A stretch of DNA of 64,000 bases, taken from contig NC_041006.1 in assembly GCF_004193775.1 (NCBI RefSeq), positions 26,596,163-26,660,162 on the forward strand, read 5' to 3'. Made by a program: the position numbers and the translations under genes. Source of the stretch: Glycine soja. Its lineage: Eukaryota; Streptophyta; Magnoliopsida; Fabales; Fabaceae. The notes beneath the pieces are model-generated. The model ran no database searches and had not been told where the DNA came from. It worked only from the letters and a program-made list of their open reading frames with translations. Shown in pieces: positions 47,107-58,599 of this stretch. Numbering within the stretch: the first letter of the stretch is position 1; the number at the start of each line of letters is the position of its first letter.

Positions 47107-48605
47107 TTTGTGTCTATGATAGAACCTTCAACTATTATAAAGGTGCTTGTTAATGAACATTGGTTTATGACTATGCATGATGAACTTAATAATTTAAAAG
47201 AAATGAAGTTTGGAAACTAGTGATTAGGCCTACTACGACAAAAATTATAGGTACAAAATGGGTTTTAAAAAATAAGCTAGATGAACATGACTTGATATCT
47301 AGGAACAAGGCAAGACTATTGGCCAAAGGTTATAACCAACAAGAGGGTATAGACTTTGGTTAAACTTGTGCTTTGGTAGCTAGTTAGAAGCTATGAGATT
47401 GTTGCTTACATTTGCTTGTATTATGCACTTTAAACTGTACCAAATGGATGCGAAGAGTGTTTTTGTAAACAGGTAAATTGAAGAGGAATTTTATGTTTCT
47501 TAACCTCCTGATTTTGACAATCATAAAAGTCATACTCATGTATATAAGCTTAAGAAAGCTCTCTATAGACTTAAACAAGCACCAAGACAATGGTATGGGA
47601 GACTTACCAACTTTCTCCTTGATCAAAAATATGAAAGAGAACAAGTTGATAAGATGTTTTTTATTAAGAAATCCTCTCATGACATCTTGCTTGTGCAGGT
47701 TTATGTAGATGACATCATACTTGGCTCCACTAACAAACTTTCTGTGAAGATTTTGTGCATAAGATGCAAGGGGAGTTTGAAATGTCAATGACGGGAGAGC
47801 TGAACTATTTCCTTGGTCTACAAGTGAAGCAAATGAATTGTTGAACTTGTCTCCATCAAACCAAGTATTATGAGGAACTTCTCAAGAATTTTGATATGGA
47901 TAAAAGCAAGGAGGTTGCAACTCCTATGACTACAAATTGCTACCTTAGTGCAGATGAAAAGGGGAAACTCATTGACCAAACATGTATAGAGGTGTCATCA
48001 GCTCTTTGCTCTATTTGATTGCTAGTAGACCTAACATTATGTTTAGTGTTTGCTTGTGTGCTCGTTGTCAATCATGTCCTAAAGAGTCTCATTTATCAAC
48101 AAGTAAGAGAGTTATAAAGTATCTTAGAGGAACCTTAGATGTTGGCTTGTGGTACCCTAAAGGTGTTGAGATCTTTTGAGTGGGATACTCAGATTCTGAC
48201 ATTGCAAGATGCAAACTAAATAAAAAAAAAGTACAAGTGGTACTTGTCACTTATTAGGACATGGCCTAGTATCTTGGAATAGCAAGAAGCAAGCATGTGT
48301 TGCCTTATCTACGGCTGAGGCTAAGTACATTGCTGCAAGGAGCTGTTGTGCACAGATTTTGTCACTTAAACAAATCCTTTCTAATTTTGGATTGCATTTA
48401 GAACACATTCCTTTAAGATGCGATAACAGTAGTGCCATTAGTCTCACCAAATATCTTATCATGCATTCTAGGATAAAGCATATAGAGATTAGGCATCATT
48501 TCATTAGGGATCATATTCACAAAGGTGATTGTGATATAGATTTTTTTTATCGACTCACAACTAGTTGATATCTTCACTAAACCTTTAGCAAGGACTCTTC
48601 CACCT
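47107..48605 (+). pseudogene. Copia reverse transcriptase and RNase H, broken
   Basis: Blocks in changing frames: KIIGTKWVLKNKLDEHDLIS, ARLLAKGYNQQEGIDFG then a stop, LKKALYRLKQAPRQWYGRL (about 47545-47600), VQVYVDDIILGSTN with the catalytic YVDD box (about 47695-47735), MTGELNYFLGLQVKQ, and SALCSIxLLVxRPNIMFSVC. RNase H: WNSKKQACVALSTAEAKYIAA (about 48275-48340), LRCDNSSAISLTK (48414-48452), HIEIRHHFIRDHI. These are copia signatures. It has at least six stops or frameshifts. Confidence 0.88.
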
Positions 48606-49157
48606 TCATAATGAACTTGGCATTCTAAGTGAGTCTAATCTTACTTAAGCCAATTAGGGAGTATTCATTCATGTGCCTATGCATCTACATTTGTTTGATT
48701 GTTTGTTTGTACATATGATTTGCATTCTTGAACATTTAACATTCAGAAAAGTCATTTTAGCATGTTTAATTCTGGAAAATTATGTTTCAGCATGCATGAT
48801 AATCAAATAAAATATCTTGTAATCAATTATTTCAAGCTGAGGCAGATATCTAAGCTCTCTGGGTAAACCTGTAATCGATTACCAACTTAGGCAATCGATT
48901 ATTTCAATGAAGACAAAAATGCTTCCTCTTCGTCTAAACCTGTAATCGATTACCATCATGGGCAATCAATTATCAGGCATCTAAAACATTTTCAGCAACT
49001 GAAAAGATGCCTCCCCTGTCCTTTTTAAAGCTTTCCCAGACCTAGAAACCTTTCACATTCTATCTCAGACCTCTTTTTGAAGAAAGTATCTTTGTTATCC
49101 TTTCAACCTTCTAAACACTTAAACCTCTCTTTCTACCCTCATCCTCAACCTCCATCA
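48606..49157 (+). other. Spacer between copia pol and env-like ORF
   Basis: There is no ORF here. It contains gtaatcgattac at 48871-48882 and 48942-48953 plus degenerate versions at about 48817, 48892 and 48963, the same palindrome as in copia U3 regions. Confidence 0.7.
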
Positions 49158-50318
49158 ATGCCAAAGAAGAAGAACAAAAGGATAAAGAACATTGGACACA
49201 AACCCACAGTCCCTAGAACGAAGAAGGAGAAGGAACCGACAAAGGGTGGTCCTTCAGGCAGAAGAAAACGGGTTACATGTTCTCCCTTACCTCCTACTAC
49301 TCCAAAGGGAACTCCTTGGTTTTCTGAAGAACACTATGAGGCTTCTTACAAGTTCAGTTATGCGAAGAAGGAGATGATTCAACCAAAATATGTCAATTTA
49401 GTGTGGCTTAGAAGTGAAGGATTTCCTTTTCTTGAGTTGATTGAGCATCACGGGTTAAAGAAGCTGGTGGAGATGAAGGGCACCTACTACACTGACCTAG
49501 TAAAAGTTTTCTATACCACAACTCATATTGATGGTGATACTGAGTTCTTGTGTGTTGAAGTGAAAGGGCAACAAATTGTGATGACACCAAAGGTTTGGTT
49601 TGGCATTGTTGGGTTATCGTCAAAAGGAGTTATGGCGAATCAACTGGGTCTCAAGGAAGCTAGATTTTCTTTCAACAAGGTTGAGAAGTACAAGTCTATG
49701 ATGAATAATCCTTCTACCTATGATGTTGTTGTTACAAAATCAAAGGGAAAGGAATGCTTTGGTACCAGACCCCTGATGCTTCAGCATAGGCTTTTGGCGT
49801 ATGTTGTTGCTTGGATTATTACTCCAAGGGGGAGAAATCATGCTCAATTGATTGAGGAGGATCTTCTCCTTATCAGTCTTATGCAAGGAAAGTTGAAGAT
49901 TAACTGGGTCAACATTATTTTTGATATCATGTTGAAGACAAAAAGGATTGGCTTTTTCAAATATCCTTATGCAATTCTGGTCTCTAGGATTCTTGATTAT
50001 TTTGGTGTTGATACCCAAGAAGAAGTCTTTTGTTTTTTTGAGGAAAAGTTTGAAGTGAAGACCAAAGTCTTGAAGTAGATGGGGTACATCAAGTCTAAAG
50101 AAACTGGGATTGGATGGACTGAGAAGAGTAGAGAAGATCAAGCAGAACAAGAAGAAGCAGAAGAGAAGCCCATAAGTCCCTTTGAGTAAATAATGTTAGC
50201 AAAGATGGATGAGCTCATGAGAGTGCACAAAGAAGACTGTGTTGAGCTTAGGGAGTGCTTTGAGTCTATCTCAAAAAGGCTAGATGTTGTGGGAGCCCCT
50301 CATATGGATGATATCTGA
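49158..50318 (+). pseudogene. Env-like ORF of the copia element ('putative plant transposon protein' family)
   Basis: ATG 49158 (MPKKKNKRIKNIGHK, strongly basic start) opens 306 codons without a stop; stops at 50076 and 50187 precede the natural-looking end at 50316-50318 (386 codons). Motifs: PWFSEEHYEASYKFSYAKKE, LVKVFYTTTHIDGD, VKGQQIVMTPKVWFGIVGLS, HRLLAYVVAWIITPRGRNHA, IFDIMLKTKR. No signal peptide or clear membrane segment is visible, so 'envelope' is only a positional name. The tail is Glu-rich. The layout matches the extra ORF of the Ogre-like element at 19969. It is much better preserved than the pol next to it. Confidence 0.72.
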
Positions 50319-53300
50319 TCCATAGTTATTGTAACGACCCGCCTCGTCGCTACGATATCACTTACTATAAAAGTGACATTTCAATTTTTAAGTGAAAACT
50401 CCATTAATTTAATTGTGAGAACGATGGTAAATTTTTCGCGATGTACATTCATCAAACAACTCACAAACATGTGAACAAATACATACATACATACATACAT
50501 ATATATATATATTATACACCACTACACATCTTTTAAATGTCAGAACATAATTCAGATTTGTTTACATATATCTAAACTTGGGACTTACATGCCCAATCAA
50601 AAAGATTCAAGGAACCAACTAAGGAAGAGTTCATAACAAAACACAACTTTCCCCAAAAATAAATTCCAATGTTACCATGTTGACTTGGCGGCTCCAACAA
50701 AAGACTTCCCTTCAAGTCACCTACTGCTGCTCATCTGCTCCCACGAACGAAAGTTCGAGATCATCACAAGCACCAATCACACGATACAAAAATTGCAAAT
50801 GTGAATTTATTATAAAATATCAACAAACACCAAAAGACAATGATTAACAAGAAAACAATAACAATGACCACAACCATTCTTAATAACCCATTGATTCAAC
50901 GTACACTTAACAAACTAGTCATCAACTTTTCCATAATTCAAATCATATATGCTCAGAATGATGCATGTACCTGACTCAACTCTAAAATTCAATGTGGTAC
51001 CATTTATCAGAAAATAGCCTAAGCATGTGCACATGACACTCCCACTTAGGAAAACTATGCAACAAGTGTCAAGGTCAGCCTATCGTGCATAGGCAACTCC
51101 TCCCCTCTCCCCCCCCCTATGGTGATCAACCTGAGTCCCAAGGAAGTTCCAAACCGAGTGACATGCCCCCAAGTACAAGTATTTTTCCTCATGAAAAACT
51201 ACGAGTACTTAGTGACAAAGTTTGTACTATTTCCATGCAATATGAAGTATGAAACATGAGCATCATCAATGCACTGACCATGGATAGTTAAAGATTCTAA
51301 GTCATCCCTTTCTCTCTCTAGGAATGCTTAAAACTTTTTAAAACACTCTATTTCCCCCTTTAGGGATATCCAACATGGTCACCACACCCCCCATGTACAT
51401 ACACAGCATACATCATCACAATAACATCATCAACATTAAATCATCTCACCTCAACATCATCATCAACATCACAAGCAATCACATTCCACATACATACATA
51501 TAAATTCATGCCCGGGATTCATATTCCATGGGTCTTCAGGCAACATAAACCTCATACAACCACAATCTATAATATCATGAGACTCATATTTTTAAGGAAA
51601 ATTCTAAATTAAAAAGGAAAACCATGGTATTCAAAACAAACTCTTATGCTCATTTAAAATTTAATAAAGAAGTAAATAGAAGAACAAATATAAAATTTTG
51701 GGTAGAGTCTCCTCTATAATTAAGACTTTTCCCAAAAATTCCAATCAATACAACAACAACATCATTGACAATGTCAATCATCAATAACAAACATATCACA
51801 TCCCATTAGTTAAAAACACAGTTTTTCTTGAAAACCAGCATGCACATCAATAACAAATATATCACATCCCATTAGTTCAAAACACAGTTTTTCTTGAAAA
51901 CAAGCATGCACAAGGACAAACATGCATCCCCATAATTGGGTTCCCTGACCCCAACTATGGTATCAAAAGTTGTACACAAACAATAAACTCCCCTCACCTA
52001 TCTATATCTCTTTGTTGGCTCCTTGCGGCGTTGTTCTAAGATCTCTTCACTTCCATTCGTCCAAACGCAGAGCTCTATATACCAAATCAAAGGTAATTGA
52101 GTATAGATTTCAAAGACTAGGTTAATATTAACTTTTAGGGTCAAATACCCATTCAATTTAAAAAGGGGCTAAAAGGGGTGTTTTGAGATTCATATCAAAG
52201 AAAGGTCATTTTGAAATTATGATCACACCACTATGACCAGGGTTCAACAAATGTTACAAAAACAAAGTCTATTTTATAAAAAGACAACTTTTACAACGTC
52301 TCCTTTTCAATGGTTTTTCAAAGAAAGTGTAAAAACATCCAATAATGGTACCCAAGTCAAAATAGATGCAAAGATAGGCTCAAACTAACAAGGAGAAGGC
52401 TTAGAAATCACAGTTACCTCGAAGAAACCGTGAAGGAAGAATTGGAGGCTTCATTCTCTACTAAATTCTCGAGTTGAGTTTTGAAGATTCCGCTTTGATT
52501 AAACTATTCTTCTCCGTGCGGTGGTCCGACGGACAGCAAAGGTGGTTCGTGGCGGTCACCGGTGGTCAGTGGTTGTAACGACCCACCTCGTCGCTACGAT
52601 ATCACCACTCCAAACCGCAAGAATTTCAATTTTTAAATGAAAACTCCGTTAATTTGCTTGTGAAAAATGAAAGTAATTTTTTTCTCGATATACATTCACC
52701 AACAATGCACCATTACTTAAGTGAACACACACACACACACACATATCATTCACATAATGGAAAGTAAATTTGTTCATACATATAATTAAATTGGTGATTT
52801 ACATCTTCAATTCAACAAAAAGAATTATGGAACCAACTACGGAGGAGTTGATTAACAAAACACAACTCTCTCCCAAAATAATCCCAACGTCATCACGTCG
52901 GCTCGGTGGCTCCACAAAAGAATCTCACTTCTCGTACTCTACTGCTGTCATTCTGCTCCCACGAAAAAAGGTTCGCAATCATCACAGGTACCAACCACAC
53001 GGTACAAAAATTGCGAGGGGTGAGTTTATTATAAAATAAATTAATACAAAAATCAAATAACCACAACTAGTAAGAAAACATTAACAAACATCATAAGCTT
53101 ACACAAACATTCACTAGTCCAACACACACTCAACAAATAGTCATCATCAGTCCATAGTTCCAATCAATCATGCTCAGTATGATGCATGCACCTAACCTCA
53201 ACTCTCAAATGCAATGTGGTATCATCCCCAAGGAAATAGCCTAAGTGTCTCCACACGACACTCTCACTTAGGAAAACTAGGCGGTAAGTGTCGAGGTCAC

Positions 53301-53470
53301 CCTGTCGTGCAAAGGCAACTCCCCCCCCCCCCCCCTTCCCCATGGTGATCAGCCTGAGTCTCAAGGGAGTTCCAAATCGAGTGACATGCCCCCAAGTACA
53401 AGTATTCCTCCTCATGAAAAACTACAAGTACTTACTGAAAAAATTTATACTATTTTCATGTCATATGAAG

Positions 53471-53792
53471 TATGAAACATGGGTAACATCAATGCACTGA
53501 CCATGGATAATTAAAGATTCTAAGTCATCCTCCTCCAGAGATGCTTAAAACTCTTTAACCACTCTATTTCCCCCACCAGGGATATCCAACAAGATCACTA
53601 CACCCCTCATCTACATACACAACATACAACGTATGAAACATGGACACCATCAATGCACTGACCGTGGATAATTAAAGATTCTAGGTCATCCCCCTCCAAA
53701 GATGCTTAAAACTCTTTAACCACTATATTTTCGCCACCAGGGATATCCAACAAGGTCACTGCACCCCCCATGTACATACACAACATAACATC
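53471..53792. repeat. 161-bp tandem duplication private to solo LTR B
   Basis: Two units starting at 'tatgaaacatgg' (53471 and 53632) each run through 'caatgcactgacc', 'gatgcttaaaactctttaac' and 'agggatatccaac'. The matching stretch in LTR A (about 51250-51410) occurs once. Confidence 0.8.
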
Positions 53793-54954
53793 ATCACAAT
53801 GCATTTTCAACATCATCAACATTTCATCTCAATATCATTCTCAACATCAACATCATCTCATCTCAATGACATTATCGACAACAACAACATCATCTCATAT
53901 TAACATAATCATCAATAACAACATCAACTCATATTGACATAATCATCAACAACAACATCATCTCATATCAATATTATCGTAAACATGAACGTCACCTCAT
54001 ATCAATTGATGTCATCAATAGAAATATCATCAGTAAGTCACACTCTGCATATACATATACAGTTCATGCCTAAGATGCACACTCCCCAGGTCTTCAGACA
54101 ACACAAGTCTAATAGAAACAACAATGTTATTCATCAATAATAGATATATCGCATCCCATTAGTAAAAAATATTGTTTTCTTGAAAACCAACATGCAACAG
54201 GGACAGGAATACATCCCCGTAGTTGGCTTCCTTGACCCCAACTATGGTATTAAAAACTGTAAACAATAATAAACTCCCTTCACCTATCATGATCTCTCCT
54301 TTAATTCCTCTTTGTGTCGCTCAGAGGTCTCTCTCGTTCACGCTAGTCAGTCCAAACGCAAGATTCTATATGCCAAATTGAAGGAAATTTAATATAGATT
54401 TCAAAAACAAGGTAATGACAACATTCGGAGTCAAATACCCCTGTCAAAACATAAAGGGCTGAGGGGTGTATCGGATTCTACTAAAAGGAGACATCATTTT
54501 GAAATTCCGATCAAGCCAATGTGACTGGGTTTCAATGAAGGTCACGAAAATAACATCAATGTTATAAAAAGATAACTTTTACAATGTCTCATTTTCAAGG
54601 GTTTTTCAATGGAAGTGTAAAAACTCCCTATTATAGTACCCAACACACAAGAGACACTAAGAGGAACTCAAATTAACTAGGAGAAGGGCTTAGAAGTCAA
54701 GATTACCTCAGAGAAGCTATGAAATGGAGGATTGGGGGAATTTTCTACACCGAATCCTTGAGGAGGATTCTGAGGATTCTGCTCCAATTAAAATATTCCT
54801 CTTGGTGTGGGGGTTCGATGACAAGCAACGGTGGCTTGTGGCAGCCATTGGTGGTCGTGGGTGGTGGAAAAGGAGGTGTTAGGGTTTGGGGGCGCTTGGA
54901 GAGGAGAGAGTGAAAATCATGTTTTTCATGCTAAAGAACGTATTTATAATCTGT

Positions 54955-55195
54955 AGATCTCGCTTAGTGAGCTTGTCTCGCTAAGCGGGAGTCCACTTTT
55001 CACACTTAGCGCAATAATTTGCACTTAGCGCAACTCCCTCTGCACTAAGTCTCGCTCAGCGGGCCAATTCTCGCTCAGCACAATTCCCTCTCGGGTTAGA
55101 ATTGTGCTTAGCGTGCCCCTACTCGCTCAACGCAATTCCTTTTCGAGCTGGAATTGCGCTTAGCGCGCCCTTCACGCTTAGCGAGACATTAAAAG
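54955..55195 (-). promoter_or_regulatory. Cluster of TAGCG/CAGCG boxes upstream of the LTR B TATA box
   Basis: At least ten variants of cgcttagcg, tcgctcagcg and acttagcgcaa lie within 240 bp directly upstream (minus-strand sense) of the TATA box at 54941-54950. Spacing is irregular, 15-35 bp. LTR A lacks the cluster and has a cgcctgggcgag-type box pair (55620-55655) in the same place. A regulatory role is inference. Confidence 0.55.
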
Positions 55196-55894
55196 TTGTT
55201 ATTTGGAAAATCTCAATAGTCAGATTGTGGAGAATTGTCTTAGGAACCTCCAGCCAAAATTTGAAGATGATCCAATGGTTAATGAATCCGGGATCACGAT
55301 TTTACTGGAATAGGTTTAGGTAAAATTTGAAATCTCATAATTTCAATTTAGCTCAACAAAACTCCACATAAATCAACATCCACATCAAGAAATTCACACA
55401 TGACTAATTTAATCCATACATCAACTCATTCAAGTCAACCATATAGTCAAATAACACGATAAATACAATTAAACATCGATTTATAATTAGTAATATTTCA
55501 AGGTGTTACAGTGGTGGTGGTGGAGGAGGAGGTAGGGGGTTTGGGGGGAGGGTTTAGGGGAAGAGAAGGAGAAAGAAATGGCTCTTTTACGCTGCTAGAC
55601 GTATTTGTAGCCTACAAGACTTGCCCAGGCGAAATTTGGTTCGCCTGGGTGAGCTGATCTAGCTCTAATTTTACTGCTTCGGTTAAAATATCATATCTCA
55701 TACTCAAGATGTTATATTGCAAATCCCAACGGTCAGATTGTGTAAAATTGGGTTGCAAGCCTATAGTCCACATTTGAAAGAGATCCAACAGTTAACTAAT
55801 CCAGGATTGTGGTTTTAGTGGAGCAGGTTTAAGTAAAACTTGAAATCTCATAATTTCAACCTAAGTCAATAAAAGTCCACATAACTCAACATCC

Positions 55895-56802
55895 TGATGG
55901 AAGCTTGCTTGTGGGGCTTCTATGGAGGCTGGATCTTTGAGCTTCAATGAGGTCCTTTAATGGTGATTTTCCACCATGGAAATGCAGCAGAAGACAAAGG
56001 AGAAGAGGTGAGAGGAGGCGCCATCCACTAGGGAATAAGCCATGGAAAAAGGAGCTTCACCACCAAGATGAGCCTTGGATAAGAAGCTTGGAAGGATGCT
56101 TCAATGGAGGAAAAGAAAGAGGGAGAGAAAGAGAGAGGGGGGAGCACGAAATTGAAGGAAGAAAAAGGGAGAGAAGTTGAACTTTGAGTTGTGTCTCACA
56201 AGACTCTCATTCATCAAAGTTACAACAAGTGTTACACATGCTTCTATGTATAGACTAGGTAGCTTCCTTGAGAAGCTTTCTTGAGAAAACTTCCTTGAGA
56301 AGCTTCTTTGAGAAAACTTCCTTGAGAAGCTAGAGCTTAGCTACACACACCCCTCTCATAACTAAGCTCACCTCCTTGAGAAGCTTCCTTAAGAAGATTC
56401 CTAAAGAAGCTAGAGCTTAGATACACATATCTCTCTAATAGCTAAGCTCACCTCCTTGAGATGAGAAGCTAGAACTTAGCTACACACCCCCTATAATAGC
56501 TAAGCTCACCCCCATGACAAAAAAACATGAAAATACAAAAAAAAAGTCCTTACTACAAAGACTACTCAAAATGCCCCGAAATACAAGGCTAAAATCCTAT
56601 ACTACTAGAATGGCCAAAATACAAGGCCCAAACGAAGGAAAAACCTATTCTAATATTTACAAAGATAAGCAGGCTTATACTTAGCCCATGGGCTCAAAAT
56701 CTACCCTAAGGCTCATGAGAATCCTAGGGCTTTCCCTTGGATCTCTAGCCCAATCTACTTGGAGTCTTCTACCCAATGCCCTTGCGGGATAGGATTGCAT
56801 CA
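55895..56802 (-). repeat. Solo LTR 'C' inserted in A, unrelated family
   Basis: Ends are tgatggaagc and attgcatca; both flanks are catcc (55890-55894, 56803-56807), a perfect TSD. Comparison with LTR B shows A's sequence resumes exactly after the TSD (aacatcc|acatcaag). Minus strand: TATA-like tctatacata near 56240 with a C/T-rich leader. Its U3 (56260-56480) is a pile of agcttccttgagaagct units that form small hairpins. Confidence 0.85.
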
Positions 56803-56940
56803 CATCCACATCAAGCAGATTGCACATGGTTAATTCACACAATACATCAACTCATACAAATTAATCAAGTAATCAAATAACATAAGAAAAATATCAAACA
56901 TCTATTTTCAATTATAGAAATTTTAGGGCATTACAGTTAT

Positions 56941-57380
56941 CCTTTAGGATCCCCTTAGAGCCTTAAGATAGTTAGCCTCACAGCTCATCAACATATAGTC
57001 TAGGCTTGACTTTTGTTCTATGTTTGTTTCAATATTTTGACTATGCTACTCTATGCTTTACTAATCAATTGTAATTTCATTTTAATTAATGATATTGTAT
57101 ATTTCTTTTCTCTATTTTGTGTGTCCTAAACTGTTATTGTTTGTATTCTTTATGATACACACTCTTTTTGGCTTTGTGATGCCAAAAGGGGGAGAAAATT
57201 TTTTATTTGATGTTCTTTGAGAAAGATTGATGATTTTGATTGTTGATTGAAATTAAACTTGAATTGAAAATATGCTACTAACGTGTTTGTGAAGCATGTT
57301 GTAGAACAAGTACTCTAAAAGGAAAAACATCAATACAGACCATATGGATTTGGCATTATCAAAACCAAAAAAGAGGAGAT
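56941..57380 (+). other. 3' non-coding region of the copia element with purine tracts
   Basis: It resumes after the TSD of LTR A. The tract ccaaaagggggagaaaa lies at 57182-57198, and a second, accaaaaaagaggagat, at 57364-57380 directly before the LTR. The second is the better-placed plus-strand primer; the first may be an internal tract. No gene. Confidence 0.65.
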
Positions 57381-58598
57381 CGTTAGAACAAAGCTTGAAG
57401 CCCTAGTTTTAGTTTTGGCTTGATAATTTTGCAATGCCTGACATGTTTTAATAGATGAGGCATTTGTATTGAATGTTTTAGACTAGGCATGTGTATGATA
57501 TAGTTTTAATCCTTTTCATGCTTAGAGTTTGATCAATTATGAAGTAGATGAATATTTCTTATTCTCTAAGTTTCTTAAGAACTTACTTCTACTTGAAATT
57601 TGACTAATAGCATCGAATTAATCGATTGTCTTATTTGGTAATCAAATGCCCAAGCCAGTTTCAGAAGAAGGAAGATTTTGCAGCTTAGGATAATTTATTA
57701 CCCCATTTGATAATCGATTACCCAACTCCAGGAAACAAAGAGAAGGTCTCTGTTTGAATCTATAGTCGATTATCACACATGATAATCGATAATCCAGTCA
57801 GCACAAAAGAAATTAAAATTCTCAAATTAAACAAATTAATTGATTACCCTTTTTGATAATCGATTAACCAATTTCTGGAATTGCAAAACAAAAGGGATTT
57901 TATAAATTAGATTTGTTTTAACTGTCAAAATTTATAAATACTCCCATGTTTTCTTTTTAATAGAATCTTGATTCATTCAGAATTTGAGAAAAGCATTTCA
58001 AGAGAGTCTTCAAGAAGAATAGCACTACAATAAGTCTGAAGATTGAAGTTGATCAAAGAATCACTCATTTTAGAAACATGAATTGATCAACTTATGAAGA
58101 AATATTGAAGATTAAAGATTTACACATTTCAAGTGTATTCAATCCCTATCTTTTAATCTTTTAGAGTGTTGTTCTTGGTTAGGGTTACGAGGGATGTTGG
58201 AGAATTGATAAGGTTTCATTTCTGAATCTTTTCTTGTAGGGTTCAAGAGAAGATTTGTTTTCTATTAGAGACTAGTGTGCATAGTATTTGAAGTAGTGTT
58301 CTCTATATAGTGAAAGTCCTAAGAGAACTAGAACAAACTGGATGTAAGTTCAGATTGGACTGAACCAATATAAACTCTTGTGCGATTCTCTTATTCTTTG
58401 TAATTCTAATTTTTGTAATCATTTTGGGATTGGAATTGATTTCAAAGTGTCATCATAAAAGTTTTTGTTTTCTAAAGATTTTTTGAAGAAATTTTGATTA
58501 ATTTAAAGGAGTATTTTTAATCAGTGTTAAGAACGATTTGGTAAAGATTTATAAGAATCCTTTCCGTCTCCCTTTTAGATTTTCGGTTTGATCCAAAA
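57381..58598 (+). repeat. 3' LTR of the copia element
   Basis: It starts (t)gttagaacaaagc with C in place of the first T, right after a purine tract, and ends near gatccaa at 58596, like the end of the SIRE-like solo LTR (gatccaaca). It contains AATCGATT boxes (for example 57709-57723), TATA box tataaat at 57933-57939 and the accaatataaa leader motif near 58367. Confidence 0.72.
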
Positions 58599-58599
58599 G

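Larger units (their letters stand above)
52574..55510 (-). repeat. Solo LTR 'B', second copy of the same family inserted in A
   Basis: Ends are tgtaacgacc and aggtgttaca; both flanks are gtggt (52569-52573, 55511-55515), a perfect TSD. It is collinear with A over most of its length (2937 bp; 2776 after removing a 161-bp duplication). On the minus strand the TATA box is attataaata at about 54941-54950. It also holds an (AC)n run (52725-52742) and a C15 run (53321-53335). Confidence 0.87.
50330..56935 (-). repeat. Solo LTR 'A' of a gypsy-type element, itself holding two other LTRs
   Basis: Ends are tgtaacgacc and ...gcattaca; both flanks are gttat (50325-50329, 56936-56940), a perfect TSD. Removing the insertions leaves about 2.75 kb. 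On the minus strand it starts tgtaatgccctaaaat, has a TATA-like ctacaaatac near 55601-55610 and then a long transcribed part, so the LTR points left. No internal genes remain. A 66-bp tandem duplication (51781-51912, tcaataacaaa... units) and an ACAT/AT microsatellite (50480-50512) lie in it. Confidence 0.85.
47107..58598 (+). mobile_element. SIRE/Maximus-like copia element, 5' half missing
   Basis: What remains, in order: RT from its very start (EPSTIIKVLVNEHW), RNase H, a spacer, an env-like ORF, 3' non-coding sequence with two purine-rich tracts, and the 3' LTR (57381-58598). The 5' LTR, gag, protease and integrase are absent. The pol-env layout in copia is the mark of the SIRE/Maximus lineage. 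Three solo LTRs are nested in it at 50330-56935. The right end abuts an LTR piece of element 2, so it probably inserted into that LTR and later lost its front with part of element 2. Confidence 0.75.

Noticed and set aside
49077..49157. Upstream extension of the env-like ORF
   Set aside because: The extension opens at TTG; the first ATG, with a basic start typical of the family, is at 49158.
55947..56180. Arg/Glu-rich 77-codon reading
   Set aside because: It lies in the purine-rich leader of solo LTR C; composition alone explains it.
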